A stretch of 64,000 nt of DNA from Celeribacter baekdonensis B30 (GTDB taxonomy: Bacteria > Pseudomonadota > Alphaproteobacteria > Rhodobacterales > Rhodobacteraceae). This document shows, piece by piece, positions 25,325 to 33,029 of this stretch; within the stretch, counting starts at the first letter, position 1; each line of letters begins with the position of its first letter. The notes under the pieces are model-generated. The model had not been told where the DNA came from, did not search any database, and worked only from the letters and a program-made list of their open reading frames with translations. The stretch spans positions 62,001-126,000 of the forward strand of contig NZ_AMRK01000003.1 of NCBI RefSeq assembly GCF_000299875.1, written 5' to 3'. A program made the translations under genes and the position numbers.

Positions 25325-26805
25325 AGCAGCCCCCCCTGTTTCCAAGTGTCGAATACTGGCGGGATGCCGACCCCCTCAAGCTTTGAAGCATCGAAGTTGG
25401 GACCCGCGTCAAGTTCCACTCCATCCTTGGTCATACGCACCTCAACGCCCGCTGCAAGCAGAGATGATTTAAGAGAATCGACTTCAGAGAAATCCTTAGT
25501 TTCTTTTGCACGAGATCTGTAGGCCTCTAGCAACATTGAGAAAACTGAAAGATCAACTGCTTCTTCTGCCCAACGTCCAAGTTCCGGCGTAAGCAGTCCA
25601 AGAAGGTTCGCCGAGGCAACGAATTCACTATAAGCTGCATCAACATCAAATGGTGGCATATCGGCACCATTTTCGAAGGCATCCAAATTGCTTGCGAGCC
25701 TATGAAGCTCGGAAAGCGCGTCATGTGTGTTCAGATCATCAGCAAGTGCCTTTACTATTTCAGGCGATGGCTTACTAGCAACTACCCCATTCGAGAACGA
25801 ACGCCATTTCCACAAAGTCTTCTTCGCCTGCTCCGCCTTCTCCGCCGTCCAGTCCATCGGCTTGCGGTAATGCGTGCTCAGGAACACAAAGCGGATCACT
25901 TCGCCCGGAACGCTCGCCATTCCGTCGTGACCGTCCAACAGGTCCCGCACGGTAAAGAAATTGCCCAGAGACTTGGACATTTTCTTGCCCTCAACCTGCA
26001 ACATTTCGTTGTGCAGCCAATAGTTGGCAAAGCCCCCGCCGTCATGATCATGACCATGGGCGCAGCAACTTTGGGCGATCTCGTTTTCGTGGTGCGGGAA
26101 CATCAAATCGTTGCCGCCGCCGTGGATGTCAAAACTCTCGCCCAAAAGCTCATAGGACATGGCCGAGCATTCGATGTGCCAGCCGGGGCGGCCATACCCC
26201 CACGGGCTATCCCACCCCGGTTGATCGTCTGAAGACGGTTTCCACAGCACGAAATCCATCGGATCGCGTTTGTTATCCGCCACTTCGACACGCGCACCGG
26301 CAATCATGTCATCGACAGACCGGCCCGACAAAGCGCCGTATTTCTCATAGGAGTTCACCGAGAACAGCACATGCCCCGCCCCGTCCGAATAGGCGTGGCC
26401 CTTTGCGATCAACGTCTCGATCATCGCGATCATCTGCGGGATATACTCGGTCGCGCGCGGCATCTCGTTCGGGTCCAGTGCCCCAACTGCGCGCATATCA
26501 TCGAGATACCACTGCGTCGTTTCATCGGTGATCTCGCGAATGCTCCGCCCGCTCGCCTCGGCACGGGCGTTGATCTTGTCATCCACATCGGTGAAATTGC
26601 GCACATAGGTGACGTGATCCGCGCCGTAGACATGCCGCAGCAGACGATAGAGCACATCGAACACGATCACAGGCCGCGCATTGCCAATATGGGCGCGATC
26701 ATAGACCGTCGGCCCACAGACATACATCCGCACATTGTCGGCATCAATCGGGGTGAAAACCTCTTTTTTGCGGGTTTTCGTGTTGGTCAGCTTGATCACG
26801 GTCAT
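25321..26805 (-). CDS. cysS: Cysteine--tRNA ligase
   Basis: A 494-residue class I synthetase. The HIGH-type motif is HIGN (residues 39-42) and KMSKS is at 275-279. Zinc ligands are recognisable at Cys30, in IECSAM (Cys213), and at the His/Glu of [12 protein letters not shown]. The anticodon-binding C-terminal part (about 332-485) is encoded by DNA with visibly lower GC and different codon use from the catalytic part, suggesting recombination. The ATG at 26805 has GAGGAG upstream. First long gene of the cysS-cimA operon, preceded by a Cys/Ile leader peptide. Confidence 0.96.
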   Translation of the reverse strand: MTVIKLTNTKTRKKEVFTPIDADNVRMYVCGPTVYDRAHIGNARPVIVFDVLYRLLRHVYGADHVTYVRNFTDVDDKINARAEASGRSIREITDETTQWYLDDMRAVGALDPNEMPRATEYIPQMIAMIETLIAKGHAYSDGAGHVLFSVNSYEKYGALSGRSVDDMIAGARVEVADNKRDPMDFVLWKPSSDDQPGWDSPWGYGRPGWHIECSAMSYELLGESFDIHGGGNDLMFPHHENEIAQSCCAHGHDHDGGGFANYWLHNEMLQVEGKKMSKSLGNFFTVRDLLDGHDGMASVPGEVIRFVFLSTHYRKPMDWTAEKAEQAKKTLWKWRSFSNGVVASKPSPEIVKALADDLNTHDALSELHRLASNLDAFENGADMPPFDVDAAYSEFVASANLLGLLTPELGRWAEEAVDLSVFSMLLEAYRSRAKETKDFSEVDSLKSSLLAAGVEVRMTKDGVELDAGPNFDASKLEGVGIPPVFDTWKQGGLL

Positions 26806-26884
26806 AAGCGCTCCTCAGGGCCATCCCCGCGGGCTTATCAGCTTACTTTTTGAGAGAAAAGAGACCGACCCCGCGTAACTTTCG
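26806..26884 (-). promoter_or_regulatory. Leader segment between the Cys/Ile peptide and cysS (candidate attenuator)
   Basis: The 79 nt between the leader stop and cysS contain possible competing pairings. In RNA sense CGCGGG (26875-26870) can pair with CCCGCG (26833-26828), while CCCGCGGG there is itself self-complementary. TCTCA (26855-26851) can pair with TGAGG of the cysS ribosome site (26817-26813). No hairpin with a long U-run is present, so a transcription terminator is not evident. Control could be at translation initiation or through Rho. The base pairs are visible; their use is inference. Confidence 0.35.
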
Positions 26885-26929
26885 TTAGCAGATAATGCAG
26901 CAAATAATGATGGTGCAAATGTTGGTCAT
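26885..26929 (-). CDS. Cys/Ile-rich leader peptide of the cysS-cimA operon
   Basis: A 14-codon ORF, ATG at 26929 and TAA at 26887-26885, encoding MTNICTIIICCIIC: four Cys (all TGC) and six Ile (ATT/ATC). The operon behind it encodes cysteinyl-tRNA synthetase and citramalate synthase, which feeds isoleucine synthesis. The codon content therefore matches the two amino acids concerned. AAGG stands 5 nt before the ATG. A good promoter (TTGCAA - 16 nt - TATAAG) would place transcription start on the A of the ATG, so translation may be leaderless. I infer ribosome-mediated attenuation; I know of no described case combining Cys and Ile. Confidence 0.6.
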   Translation of the reverse strand: MTNICTIIICCIIC

Positions 26930-26935
26930 GGAGAC

Positions 26936-26963
26936 CTTATAGCCAGCGGCTTTGGCCTTGCAA
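26936..26963 (-). promoter_or_regulatory. Candidate sigma-70 promoter for the leader/cysS-cimA operon
   Basis: On the minus strand TTGCAA (26963-26958) and TATAAG (26941-26936) are separated by 16 nt. The -10 matches the consensus at five of six bases and the -35 at four of six. Seven bases downstream is 26929, the first base of the leader ATG. The mazG start lies 30 bp away on the other strand, so the two promoters overlap. Confidence 0.45.
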
Positions 26964-26992
26964 AGCCCCTTTTGGCGCGGCACCTTGGCACC

Positions 26993-27823
26993 ATGACACA
27001 GCACCCCATTCCCGACCCGATCCACAGCGTGCCCGAGGGCATCGAACAGCTTTTGGAAATCATGAAGCGCCTGCGTGATCCGAAGGGCGGTTGCCCTTGG
27101 GACATTGAACAGGATTTCGCGACGATTTCACCCTACACAATCGAAGAAGCCTATGAGGTCGACGACGCGATCACGCGCGGCGACATGGCGGATTTGAAAT
27201 CCGAGCTGGGGGATTTGCTGTTTCAATCGGTGTTTCAGGCGCAAATCGCGGCGGACAAAGGGCTTTTTGACTTTCACGATGTGGCAAAGGCGATCTCGGA
27301 CAAGATGATTTCGCGCCATCCGCATGTCTTTGGCGATGAGAGCAATCAAAAGAGCCCGGAACAGCAAACCCTTGATTGGGAGCGCGAAAAAGCCGCCGAG
27401 CGTAAGCGGCGCGGCGAAACGCGGGTTCTGGACGGGGTGGCGATGGGATTGCCCGCCTTGATGCGGGCGCAAAAATTGCAAAAACGCGCGGCCCGCGTTG
27501 GGTTTGACTGGCCGGATGTGTCGCATGTGATCGACAAAATCCGTGAGGAAGCGGCAGAATTGGTCGAAGCGCGTGAGAGCAAAACCCAAGCGGATGTGGC
27601 CGAGGAATTCGGGGATTTATTGTTCGTTATGGTCAATCTGGGCCGCCATTTGGGCGTCGATGCCGAGGAATCCCTGCGCAGTTGCAATGCAAAATTCACC
27701 CGTCGGTTCAATGCTATAGAGGACGGACTTGCGGCAAAAGGCAAGACGCCCCAAGACAGCGATCTGGAGGAAATGGATGCGCTTTGGGACGCGGTGAAAG
27801 CGGCCGAGAAAACCGCCAGATAG
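26993..27823 (+). CDS. mazG: Nucleoside triphosphate pyrophosphohydrolase MazG
   Basis: A 276-residue protein with tandem MazG domains. The first begins LLEIMKRLRDPKGGCPWDIEQDF and carries EEAYEVDDAI and ELGDLLFQSVF. The second carries EEAAELVEARE and EEFGDLLFVMVNLGRHL. The EExxE and ExxD metal residues of both copies can be seen. MazG hydrolyses NTPs and dNTPs to monophosphates, cleaning the nucleotide pool and lowering ppGpp-linked stress. The ATG at 26993 is chosen because the upstream codons overlap the divergent cysS promoter. Confidence 0.93.
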   Translation: MTQHPIPDPIHSVPEGIEQLLEIMKRLRDPKGGCPWDIEQDFATISPYTIEEAYEVDDAITRGDMADLKSELGDLLFQSVFQAQIAADKGLFDFHDVAKAISDKMISRHPHVFGDESNQKSPEQQTLDWEREKAAERKRRGETRVLDGVAMGLPALMRAQKLQKRAARVGFDWPDVSHVIDKIREEAAELVEARESKTQADVAEEFGDLLFVMVNLGRHLGVDAEESLRSCNAKFTRRFNAIEDGLAAKGKTPQDSDLEEMDALWDAVKAAEKTAR

Positions 27824-27924
27824 ATCGAAATCACTCGGCTACATTTTCCGAGTAAATTTATCACCTATTGACCTGATGGTTTTTGTCGGGTTTAAAAGCC
27901 ACACATGAAGCCTTGGAGATTCTG

Positions 27925-28938
27925 ATGCCTTTTAAACCCAACTTCGCCCTGACCGCTGCCCTGACACTCACCGCCACGGCAGCAAGCGCCGATGTGAACG
28001 TCTATTCCTACCGTCAGCCCGAATTGATCGCGCCGCTGACCGAGGCCTTCACCGAGGAGACAGGCATCAAGGTCAACGTCGCCTTCCTCGAAAAAGGCTT
28101 GGTCGAACGGCTCAAGGCAGAGGGCGATCGCTCCCCCGCCGATGTGATCTTAACCGTTGATATTGCACGGATTTCCGAAGCTGTGGATGCGGGTGTCACT
28201 CAACCTTTGATGACCGAGACACTGGCACAAAATATCCCCGCCACATACCATGACCCCGAGGGCAATTGGTGGGGCGTGACCACGCGGGCGCGAATTGTCT
28301 ATGCCTCGAAAGAACGCGTGGCCCCCGGCGAAGTGACCACCTACGAAGACCTCGCGGACCCGAAATGGAAAGGCCGGATTTGCACCCGTTCGGGAATGCA
28401 CACCTATATGATCGGCCTCACCTCCGCCTATCTCGCCCACCATGGTGAAGAGGAAACAAAGCAATGGCTTCAAGGGCTTAAAGACAACCTAGCCCGCAAA
28501 CCCCAGGGCAATGACCGCGCACAGGTCAAGGCGATTTGGGCCGGGGAATGCGACATTTCCCTGGGCAACACCTATTACATGGGCGCAATGTTGGCTGACC
28601 CGGAGCAAAAGGTCTGGGCTGACTCGGTGCGCCTTGATTTTCCGGTGTTTGACGTCGAAGGCGGCGGCACCCATGTGAATATCTCCGGTGTGGCGCTCAC
28701 CAAAGCATCAAAGAACATCGCCGAGGCCACTCAATTCATTGAGTTTTTGACCTCCAAAGATGCGCAGGAAATCTATGCGGAGGCCAATTCTGAATACCCG
28801 GTTGTGCCCGGCACAGAACCCTCAGCCCTGGTCGCAAGCTGGGGGGAATTGACGCCCGACAACCTTGGCCTGATTGACATCGCCAATGCGCGCGGCGAGG
28901 CTTTGAAATTGACCGAGGAAGTCGATTACGACGGCTAA
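27925..28938 (+). CDS. Periplasmic Fe(3+)-type ABC transporter binding protein (FbpA/FutA family)
   Basis: A 337-residue exported protein. The signal peptide ends at AASA (about 22). The mature part starts DVNVYSYRQPELIAPL, the classic opening of ferric-binding proteins. Further FbpA-like blocks are RAEGDRSPADVILTVD-type (here KAEGDRSPADVILTVD), VTTRARIVYASKERV and GNTYYMGAML with the paired tyrosine ligand region. Members bind Fe3+ in the periplasm. No permease genes follow, so it is an orphan or remote component. A strong terminator follows at 28969. Confidence 0.88.
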   Translation: MPFKPNFALTAALTLTATAASADVNVYSYRQPELIAPLTEAFTEETGIKVNVAFLEKGLVERLKAEGDRSPADVILTVDIARISEAVDAGVTQPLMTETLAQNIPATYHDPEGNWWGVTTRARIVYASKERVAPGEVTTYEDLADPKWKGRICTRSGMHTYMIGLTSAYLAHHGEEETKQWLQGLKDNLARKPQGNDRAQVKAIWAGECDISLGNTYYMGAMLADPEQKVWADSVRLDFPVFDVEGGGTHVNISGVALTKASKNIAEATQFIEFLTSKDAQEIYAEANSEYPVVPGTEPSALVASWGELTPDNLGLIDIANARGEALKLTEEVDYDG

Positions 28939-28968
28939 TGGCCGAAATCCGCATCCCAAAATTGACTG

Positions 28969-29003
28969 ACCCCGCCTCGATGAATGATTTGAGGTGGGGT
29001 TTT
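28969..29003 (+). terminator. Rho-independent terminator after the ferric-binding protein gene
   Basis: ACCCCGCCTC (28969-28978) and GAGGTGGGGT (28991-29000) form a 10-bp stem with one G-U pair and a 12-nt loop, followed by TTT. Confidence 0.85.
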
Positions 29004-29283
29004 CACGCGATTGGCCTTGATGTTCGATCCATTTCGACGCATTGAAGCGCTCCTTTCACAGCGCCCCTCTTTTGGCCCCCCGAGTCTCCTATGCCACGTT
29101 TTCAGATTGACAGGCCGCACCGCCTCTCGCACAATCCCCTCCATGACACATCTGTTCGCCATGACTTCGTATTATCGCTGCTCCACATAGGATGCGGCCA
29201 TTTGTCATGTAAATTTCACGGCCGCCATAGGGCGGCTTTAATTTTCTTGGTGTCCTGTGGCGCGTAATCAGGAGACCCAAGTG

Positions 29284-29778
29284 ATGACCAAACCCCACCC
29301 CGCCAAGACCTCGCATCTGACGCATGTGCCCTTGTCCATCCGCCCGATGGAACGGACCGATTGTGCGCGCGTCTTGCAGATGATCGATGCCTTGACCCGC
29401 CATCATGGTGACCGCATGAGCCTTGATGAGGCCTCGTTGATTGACCTGATCTATGCCCCCTCGCCTTGGGCGCGTATTTTGGTGGCGGAGAGTCACGGTA
29501 AAACCGTGGGCTATGCCGCGCTTGTCGGTGGGCTTCAGTTGCAATTTGGCCTGCGGACCATGGATTTGCACCACCTCTATGTCGACGCGGATCAGCGCGG
29601 CATGGGCATTGGTCGCGCCTTGATCGAGGCGGCGCGAGAAACCGCGCGCAATCTGGACTGTGTGCAACTGACGGTTGGCACCCATGTCGAAAACAAACCG
29701 GCGCAAGCGGCCTATTTGGCCTGCGGGTTTGAACCTTTGGCCCCGAGAGGCCCACGCTTTGTGATGACCTTGAGCTAA
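29284..29778 (+). CDS. GNAT family N-acetyltransferase
   Basis: A 164-residue acetyltransferase. The N-terminal LSIRPMERTDCARVLQMIDAL and middle sheet ILVAESHGKTVGYAAL lead to LHHLYVDADQRGMGIGRALIEAA, the acetyl-CoA pyrophosphate loop (R/Q-x-x-G-x-G/A). HVENKPAQAAYLACGFEPL is the last conserved block. The substrate is unknown. A GTG at 29281 is an equally spaced alternative start after CAGGAG. It is convergent with rnd, 41 bp apart. Confidence 0.85.
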   Translation: MTKPHPAKTSHLTHVPLSIRPMERTDCARVLQMIDALTRHHGDRMSLDEASLIDLIYAPSPWARILVAESHGKTVGYAALVGGLQLQFGLRTMDLHHLYVDADQRGMGIGRALIEAARETARNLDCVQLTVGTHVENKPAQAAYLACGFEPLAPRGPRFVMTLS

Positions 29779-29819
29779 AAGAACGGGCTGAGCCGCGCGA
29801 TGCGGCCCCGCCCGATCCC

Positions 29820-30977
29820 TTACAGTTCGATCACATCCACGCGCTGACCTTTGACGGCAAGGCCGATCTCGCCCTTGCACAGGCGCAGCGCATCGACGCC
29901 AAACACCTCGGCCCGCCAGCCTTTGAGTGCCGGAAAATCGCGTTTTCCAGCGGCAATCATATCCAGATCAGAGGCCGAAGCGATCATTTTCGCGGCGACA
30001 TTATAGGTGTCGGATTTCGCCTTGAGCAGCACCCGTAACATGTCGGCCAAAGCCGGATTGACCTGTAACTTATCATTACTCAGGTCCAGTTTGGGCATCT
30101 CGGCGGCGGTGTATTTTGACGCCTTTTCAATAGCTTGCAAAATACCATCGGCGATCTCACCTTTGCGCGCTTCGCGCAGCAAAAGCCGCGAGCGCGACAG
30201 GTCTTGCAGCGAGGTCGGCTTGGTCGAGGCCAATTCCAACAACGCATCGTCTTTATAAACGCGGTTGCGCGGGATGTCGCGGCTTTGCGAATAAATCTCG
30301 CGAAAGGCGGCAAGCTCTTTGACGGCGGCCAAGAATTTGCCCGAGCTGGTGCGGGTCTTGACGCGTTTCCACGCCTCCTCCGGCTGCACCACATAGGTCG
30401 CGGGCGAGGTGAGGATTTCCAGCTCCTCGGCCACCCATTTTTCCCGGCCTTCGCGTTTGATCTCATCGCGCAGGAATTCGTAAATCACCCGCAAATGGGT
30501 CACATCCGCCAGCGCATAATTTTCCTGTGCCGTGGTCAAAGGACGGCGCGACCAATCGGTGAAGCGCGAGGTCTTGTCCAAATTTTCCTTGGCAATTTTG
30601 CGCACCAAGGTCTCGTAGCCGACCTGTTCGCCAAAGCCACAGACCATGGCCGCGACCTGGGTGTCGAACAGCGGATCGGGGATCACGCCGCCTTGGATGA
30701 AGAAAATCTCAAGATCCTGACGCGCCGCATGAAACACTTTGACGACGCTGGTGTCGCGAAACAGATCATAGAGGGGCGCAAGATCGAGGCCCTTGACCAA
30801 CGGATCTAACAAAACCGCATCTTCTTCGGCATCGCCCGGAATGGCGAGCTGAACGAGGCAGAGCTTGGAATAATAGGTCCGTTCGCGCAGGAATTCGGTA
30901 TCGACCGTGACATAGGCTTGCTTTTTGGCGCGGTCGCAGAAGGCCTGAAGGCCCTCGGTCGTTGTGAGTGTGATCAT
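29820..30977 (-). CDS. rnd: Ribonuclease D
   Basis: A 385-residue 3'-5' exoribonuclease trimming tRNA precursors. The DEDD exonuclease domain starts with YVTVDTEFLRERTYYSKLCLVQLA (Asp26, Glu28). The middle Asp is in VKVFHAARQDLEIFF and the final YALADVTHLRVIYEFL carries the Tyr and Asp. An HRDC domain follows at about 205-290. The ATG at 30977 is well placed. It lies downstream of purM-purN on the same strand with a 106-bp gap. Confidence 0.93.
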   Translation of the reverse strand: MITLTTTEGLQAFCDRAKKQAYVTVDTEFLRERTYYSKLCLVQLAIPGDAEEDAVLLDPLVKGLDLAPLYDLFRDTSVVKVFHAARQDLEIFFIQGGVIPDPLFDTQVAAMVCGFGEQVGYETLVRKIAKENLDKTSRFTDWSRRPLTTAQENYALADVTHLRVIYEFLRDEIKREGREKWVAEELEILTSPATYVVQPEEAWKRVKTRTSSGKFLAAVKELAAFREIYSQSRDIPRNRVYKDDALLELASTKPTSLQDLSRSRLLLREARKGEIADGILQAIEKASKYTAAEMPKLDLSNDKLQVNPALADMLRVLLKAKSDTYNVAAKMIASASDLDMIAAGKRDFPALKGWRAEVFGVDALRLCKGEIGLAVKGQRVDVIEL

Positions 30978-31083
30978 CTAGACTTCTTTTTTGAGCGGCG
31001 CGGGGTCATCCCGCCGATTGGACCGTGATACGGGGTTTGCGGGCGAAATGAAAGTGCTTTGCCCGAAACGCGGGGAACAGCGG

Positions 31084-31683
31084 TTACAGATCGACACGGG
31101 TGATGTCCCCCACGACAAAGCGTCTGAGGACGGCAGGATACAGCGCATGTTCGCGTGGAAGCACACGGGCCGCAAGGGTGTCTGCAGTGTCATCGGGCAA
31201 AATTGGTACCCGCGCCTGCCCCAAAATCGGCCCACCATCCAACTCGGCGGTGACTTCGTGGACCGAGCATCCCGCCTCGGAATCCCCGGCCTCAATGGCG
31301 CGTTGATGGGTATGAAGGCCTTTGTATTTCGGCAAAAGCGAGGGGTGAATATTGAGCATCCTGCCCGCATAATGCGTGATGAAGCGCGGCGTCAGAATGC
31401 GCATGAACCCGGCCAGTGCGATGATATCTGGCGCATGAGCATCAATCGCAGAAATCAACGCCTCTTCAAAGGCTTCCCGATCCCCCTTAAAGTCTTTATG
31501 ATCGACAACAGCCGTGGCAATGCCCATGTCGGAGGCCTTGTTCAGACCGCCCGCACCCGGCACATTCGAGAGCACCAAACAGGGGCGCGCCGGATGATCG
31601 CCCACCATGGAATTTGCCAGCGACACCATATTGGAGCCGCCCCCCGAAATCAGGATGGCGACCTTTTTATGTGTCCCGCTCAC
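31084..31683 (-). CDS. purN: Phosphoribosylglycinamide formyltransferase
   Basis: A 199-residue enzyme that formylates GAR with 10-formyl-THF in purine synthesis. [16 protein letters not shown] holds the phosphate loop. [34 protein letters not shown] is the catalytic region, and the Asp of [13 protein letters not shown]-type motif follows. The GTG start overlaps the purM stop (GTGA), so purM-purN are translationally coupled as in many bacteria. Confidence 0.95.
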   Translation of the reverse strand: MSGTHKKVAILISGGGSNMVSLANSMVGDHPARPCLVLSNVPGAGGLNKASDMGIATAVVDHKDFKGDREAFEEALISAIDAHAPDIIALAGFMRILTPRFITHYAGRMLNIHPSLLPKYKGLHTHQRAIEAGDSEAGCSVHEVTAELDGGPILGQARVPILPDDTADTLAARVLPREHALYPAVLRRFVVGDITRVDL

Positions 31684-32726
31684 TTAAGCTCGCCCTCATA
31701 GGTCACGCCACCGCCCACGGTGATTTCGCCAAGGCGGTAGACCGTTTCGCCCTCGGCCTCGAGCAATGCGCTCAGAGCTTCCGCCTGATCTGCGGCCACA
31801 ACGGCGACCATGCCGATCCCGGCGTTGAAGGTTTTGAGCAATTCGTGCTGCGACAGGCCCGCAGTTTCGGTCAGCCAAGCAAACACCGGGCTCAAGGTCC
31901 AGGCGTTGAGGTTGATGTCAGCGCCATAGCCTTCGGGCAGAACGCGCGGCAGATTTTCGGTCAAACCGCCGCCCGTGATATGCGCCAGCGCATGAACGCC
32001 GCCCGCACGGATCGCTTTGAGCACCGGTTTGACATAAAGCCGGGTCGGTTTGAGCAACTCATCGCCCAAGGTCTCATCCGAGAACGGCGCAATGTCGGAC
32101 CACCGAAAGCCCGCGACTTCAACGGTTTTGCGCACCAAGGAATAGCCATTGGAATGCACGCCGTTGGAGGCAAGCCCCAGCAAAACATCACCGGCCTGAA
32201 CCCCCGCAGGCAGGTCAGAGCCACGCTCCATCGCGCCCACAGCAAAGCCCGCAAGGTCGAAATCGCCGTCTTCATACATGCCCGGCATTTCGGCGGTTTC
32301 GCCACCGATGAGCGCACAGCCGGAGAGTTCACACCCCTTGGCAATACCTTCGATCACGGCCGTGGCATTGTCGAGTTTGAGTTTGCCCGTCGCAAAATAA
32401 TCCAGGAAAAACAGTGGCTCAGCACCCTGACAAACCAGATCATTGACGCACATGGCGACCAAGTCGATGCCAACGGTCGAGACGTGATCGGTGTCGATCG
32501 CGATGCGCAATTTGGTGCCAACGCCATCGGTGGCGGCGACCAAGATCGGATCATCATAGCCGGCGGCCTTCAGATCAAACAGCGCACCAAAGCCACCCAG
32601 CCCGGACATCACCCCCGGACGCGCGGTCTTTTTCGCCGCCGGTTTGATCCGCTCCACAAGCGCATTGCCCGCATCAATATCCACACCCGCATCCGCATAT
32701 GTCAGGCCGTTTTTGCCGTCGCTCAT
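31680..32726 (-). CDS. purM: Phosphoribosylformylglycinamidine cyclo-ligase (AIR synthetase)
   Basis: A 348-residue ATP-dependent enzyme closing FGAM to aminoimidazole ribotide. It has the N-terminal [20 protein letters not shown], then [21 protein letters not shown], the ATP-binding [20 protein letters not shown] and [16 protein letters not shown]. The ATG at 32726 ([14 protein letters not shown]) matches family starts better than 32753. It forms an operon with purN. Confidence 0.96.
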   Translation of the reverse strand: MSDGKNGLTYADAGVDIDAGNALVERIKPAAKKTARPGVMSGLGGFGALFDLKAAGYDDPILVAATDGVGTKLRIAIDTDHVSTVGIDLVAMCVNDLVCQGAEPLFFLDYFATGKLKLDNATAVIEGIAKGCELSGCALIGGETAEMPGMYEDGDFDLAGFAVGAMERGSDLPAGVQAGDVLLGLASNGVHSNGYSLVRKTVEVAGFRWSDIAPFSDETLGDELLKPTRLYVKPVLKAIRAGGVHALAHITGGGLTENLPRVLPEGYGADINLNAWTLSPVFAWLTETAGLSQHELLKTFNAGIGMVAVVAADQAEALSALLEAEGETVYRLGEITVGGGVTYEGELK

Positions 32727-32870
32727 GATCTCTGGTCCCCAAACTGGCATCATTTGCTCCGCGCTTTAACGCAGATGGCCGATAAAGAAAAGCGCGAGCT
32801 TGCAAAAGAGCGCTCTATCACAGCCACTCTTGACCCCGGCGCGCGTCCGCAATAGTCACAGCATTGGTAG

Positions 32871-32947
32871 GGGCCTGTAGCTCAATTGGTTAGAGCAGAG
32901 CGCTCATAACGCTTTGGTTGCGGGTTCAAGTCCTGCCGGGCCTACCA
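32871..32947 (+). tRNA. tRNA with CAT anticodon (elongator tRNA-Met or tRNA-Ile2)
   Basis: A 77-nt cloverleaf: acceptor GGGCCTG/CGGGCCT, D stem GCTC/GAGC, anticodon stem GAGCG/CGCTT with loop CTCATAA (anticodon CAT at 32906-32908), variable loop TGGTT, T stem GCGGG/CCTGC with loop TTCAAGT, and an encoded CCA. It is not an initiator, because the three G-C pairs before the anticodon loop are absent. Elongator Met and lysidine-modified Ile2 cannot be separated by eye. Confidence 0.95.
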
Positions 32948-33029
32948 AAACTCAATAAAATCAATGATGTGATGGAAGATTGGGCATTTTTAACGCCCTC
33001 TCCCGCCTTTGGTGCGGTGATGTACCAGA

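Noticed and set aside
26896-26940. A plus-strand mini-ORF (MQQIMMVQMLVMETL) antisense to the Cys/Ile leader
   Set aside because: It has no ribosome site and its codons are the complement of the better-supported minus-strand leader.
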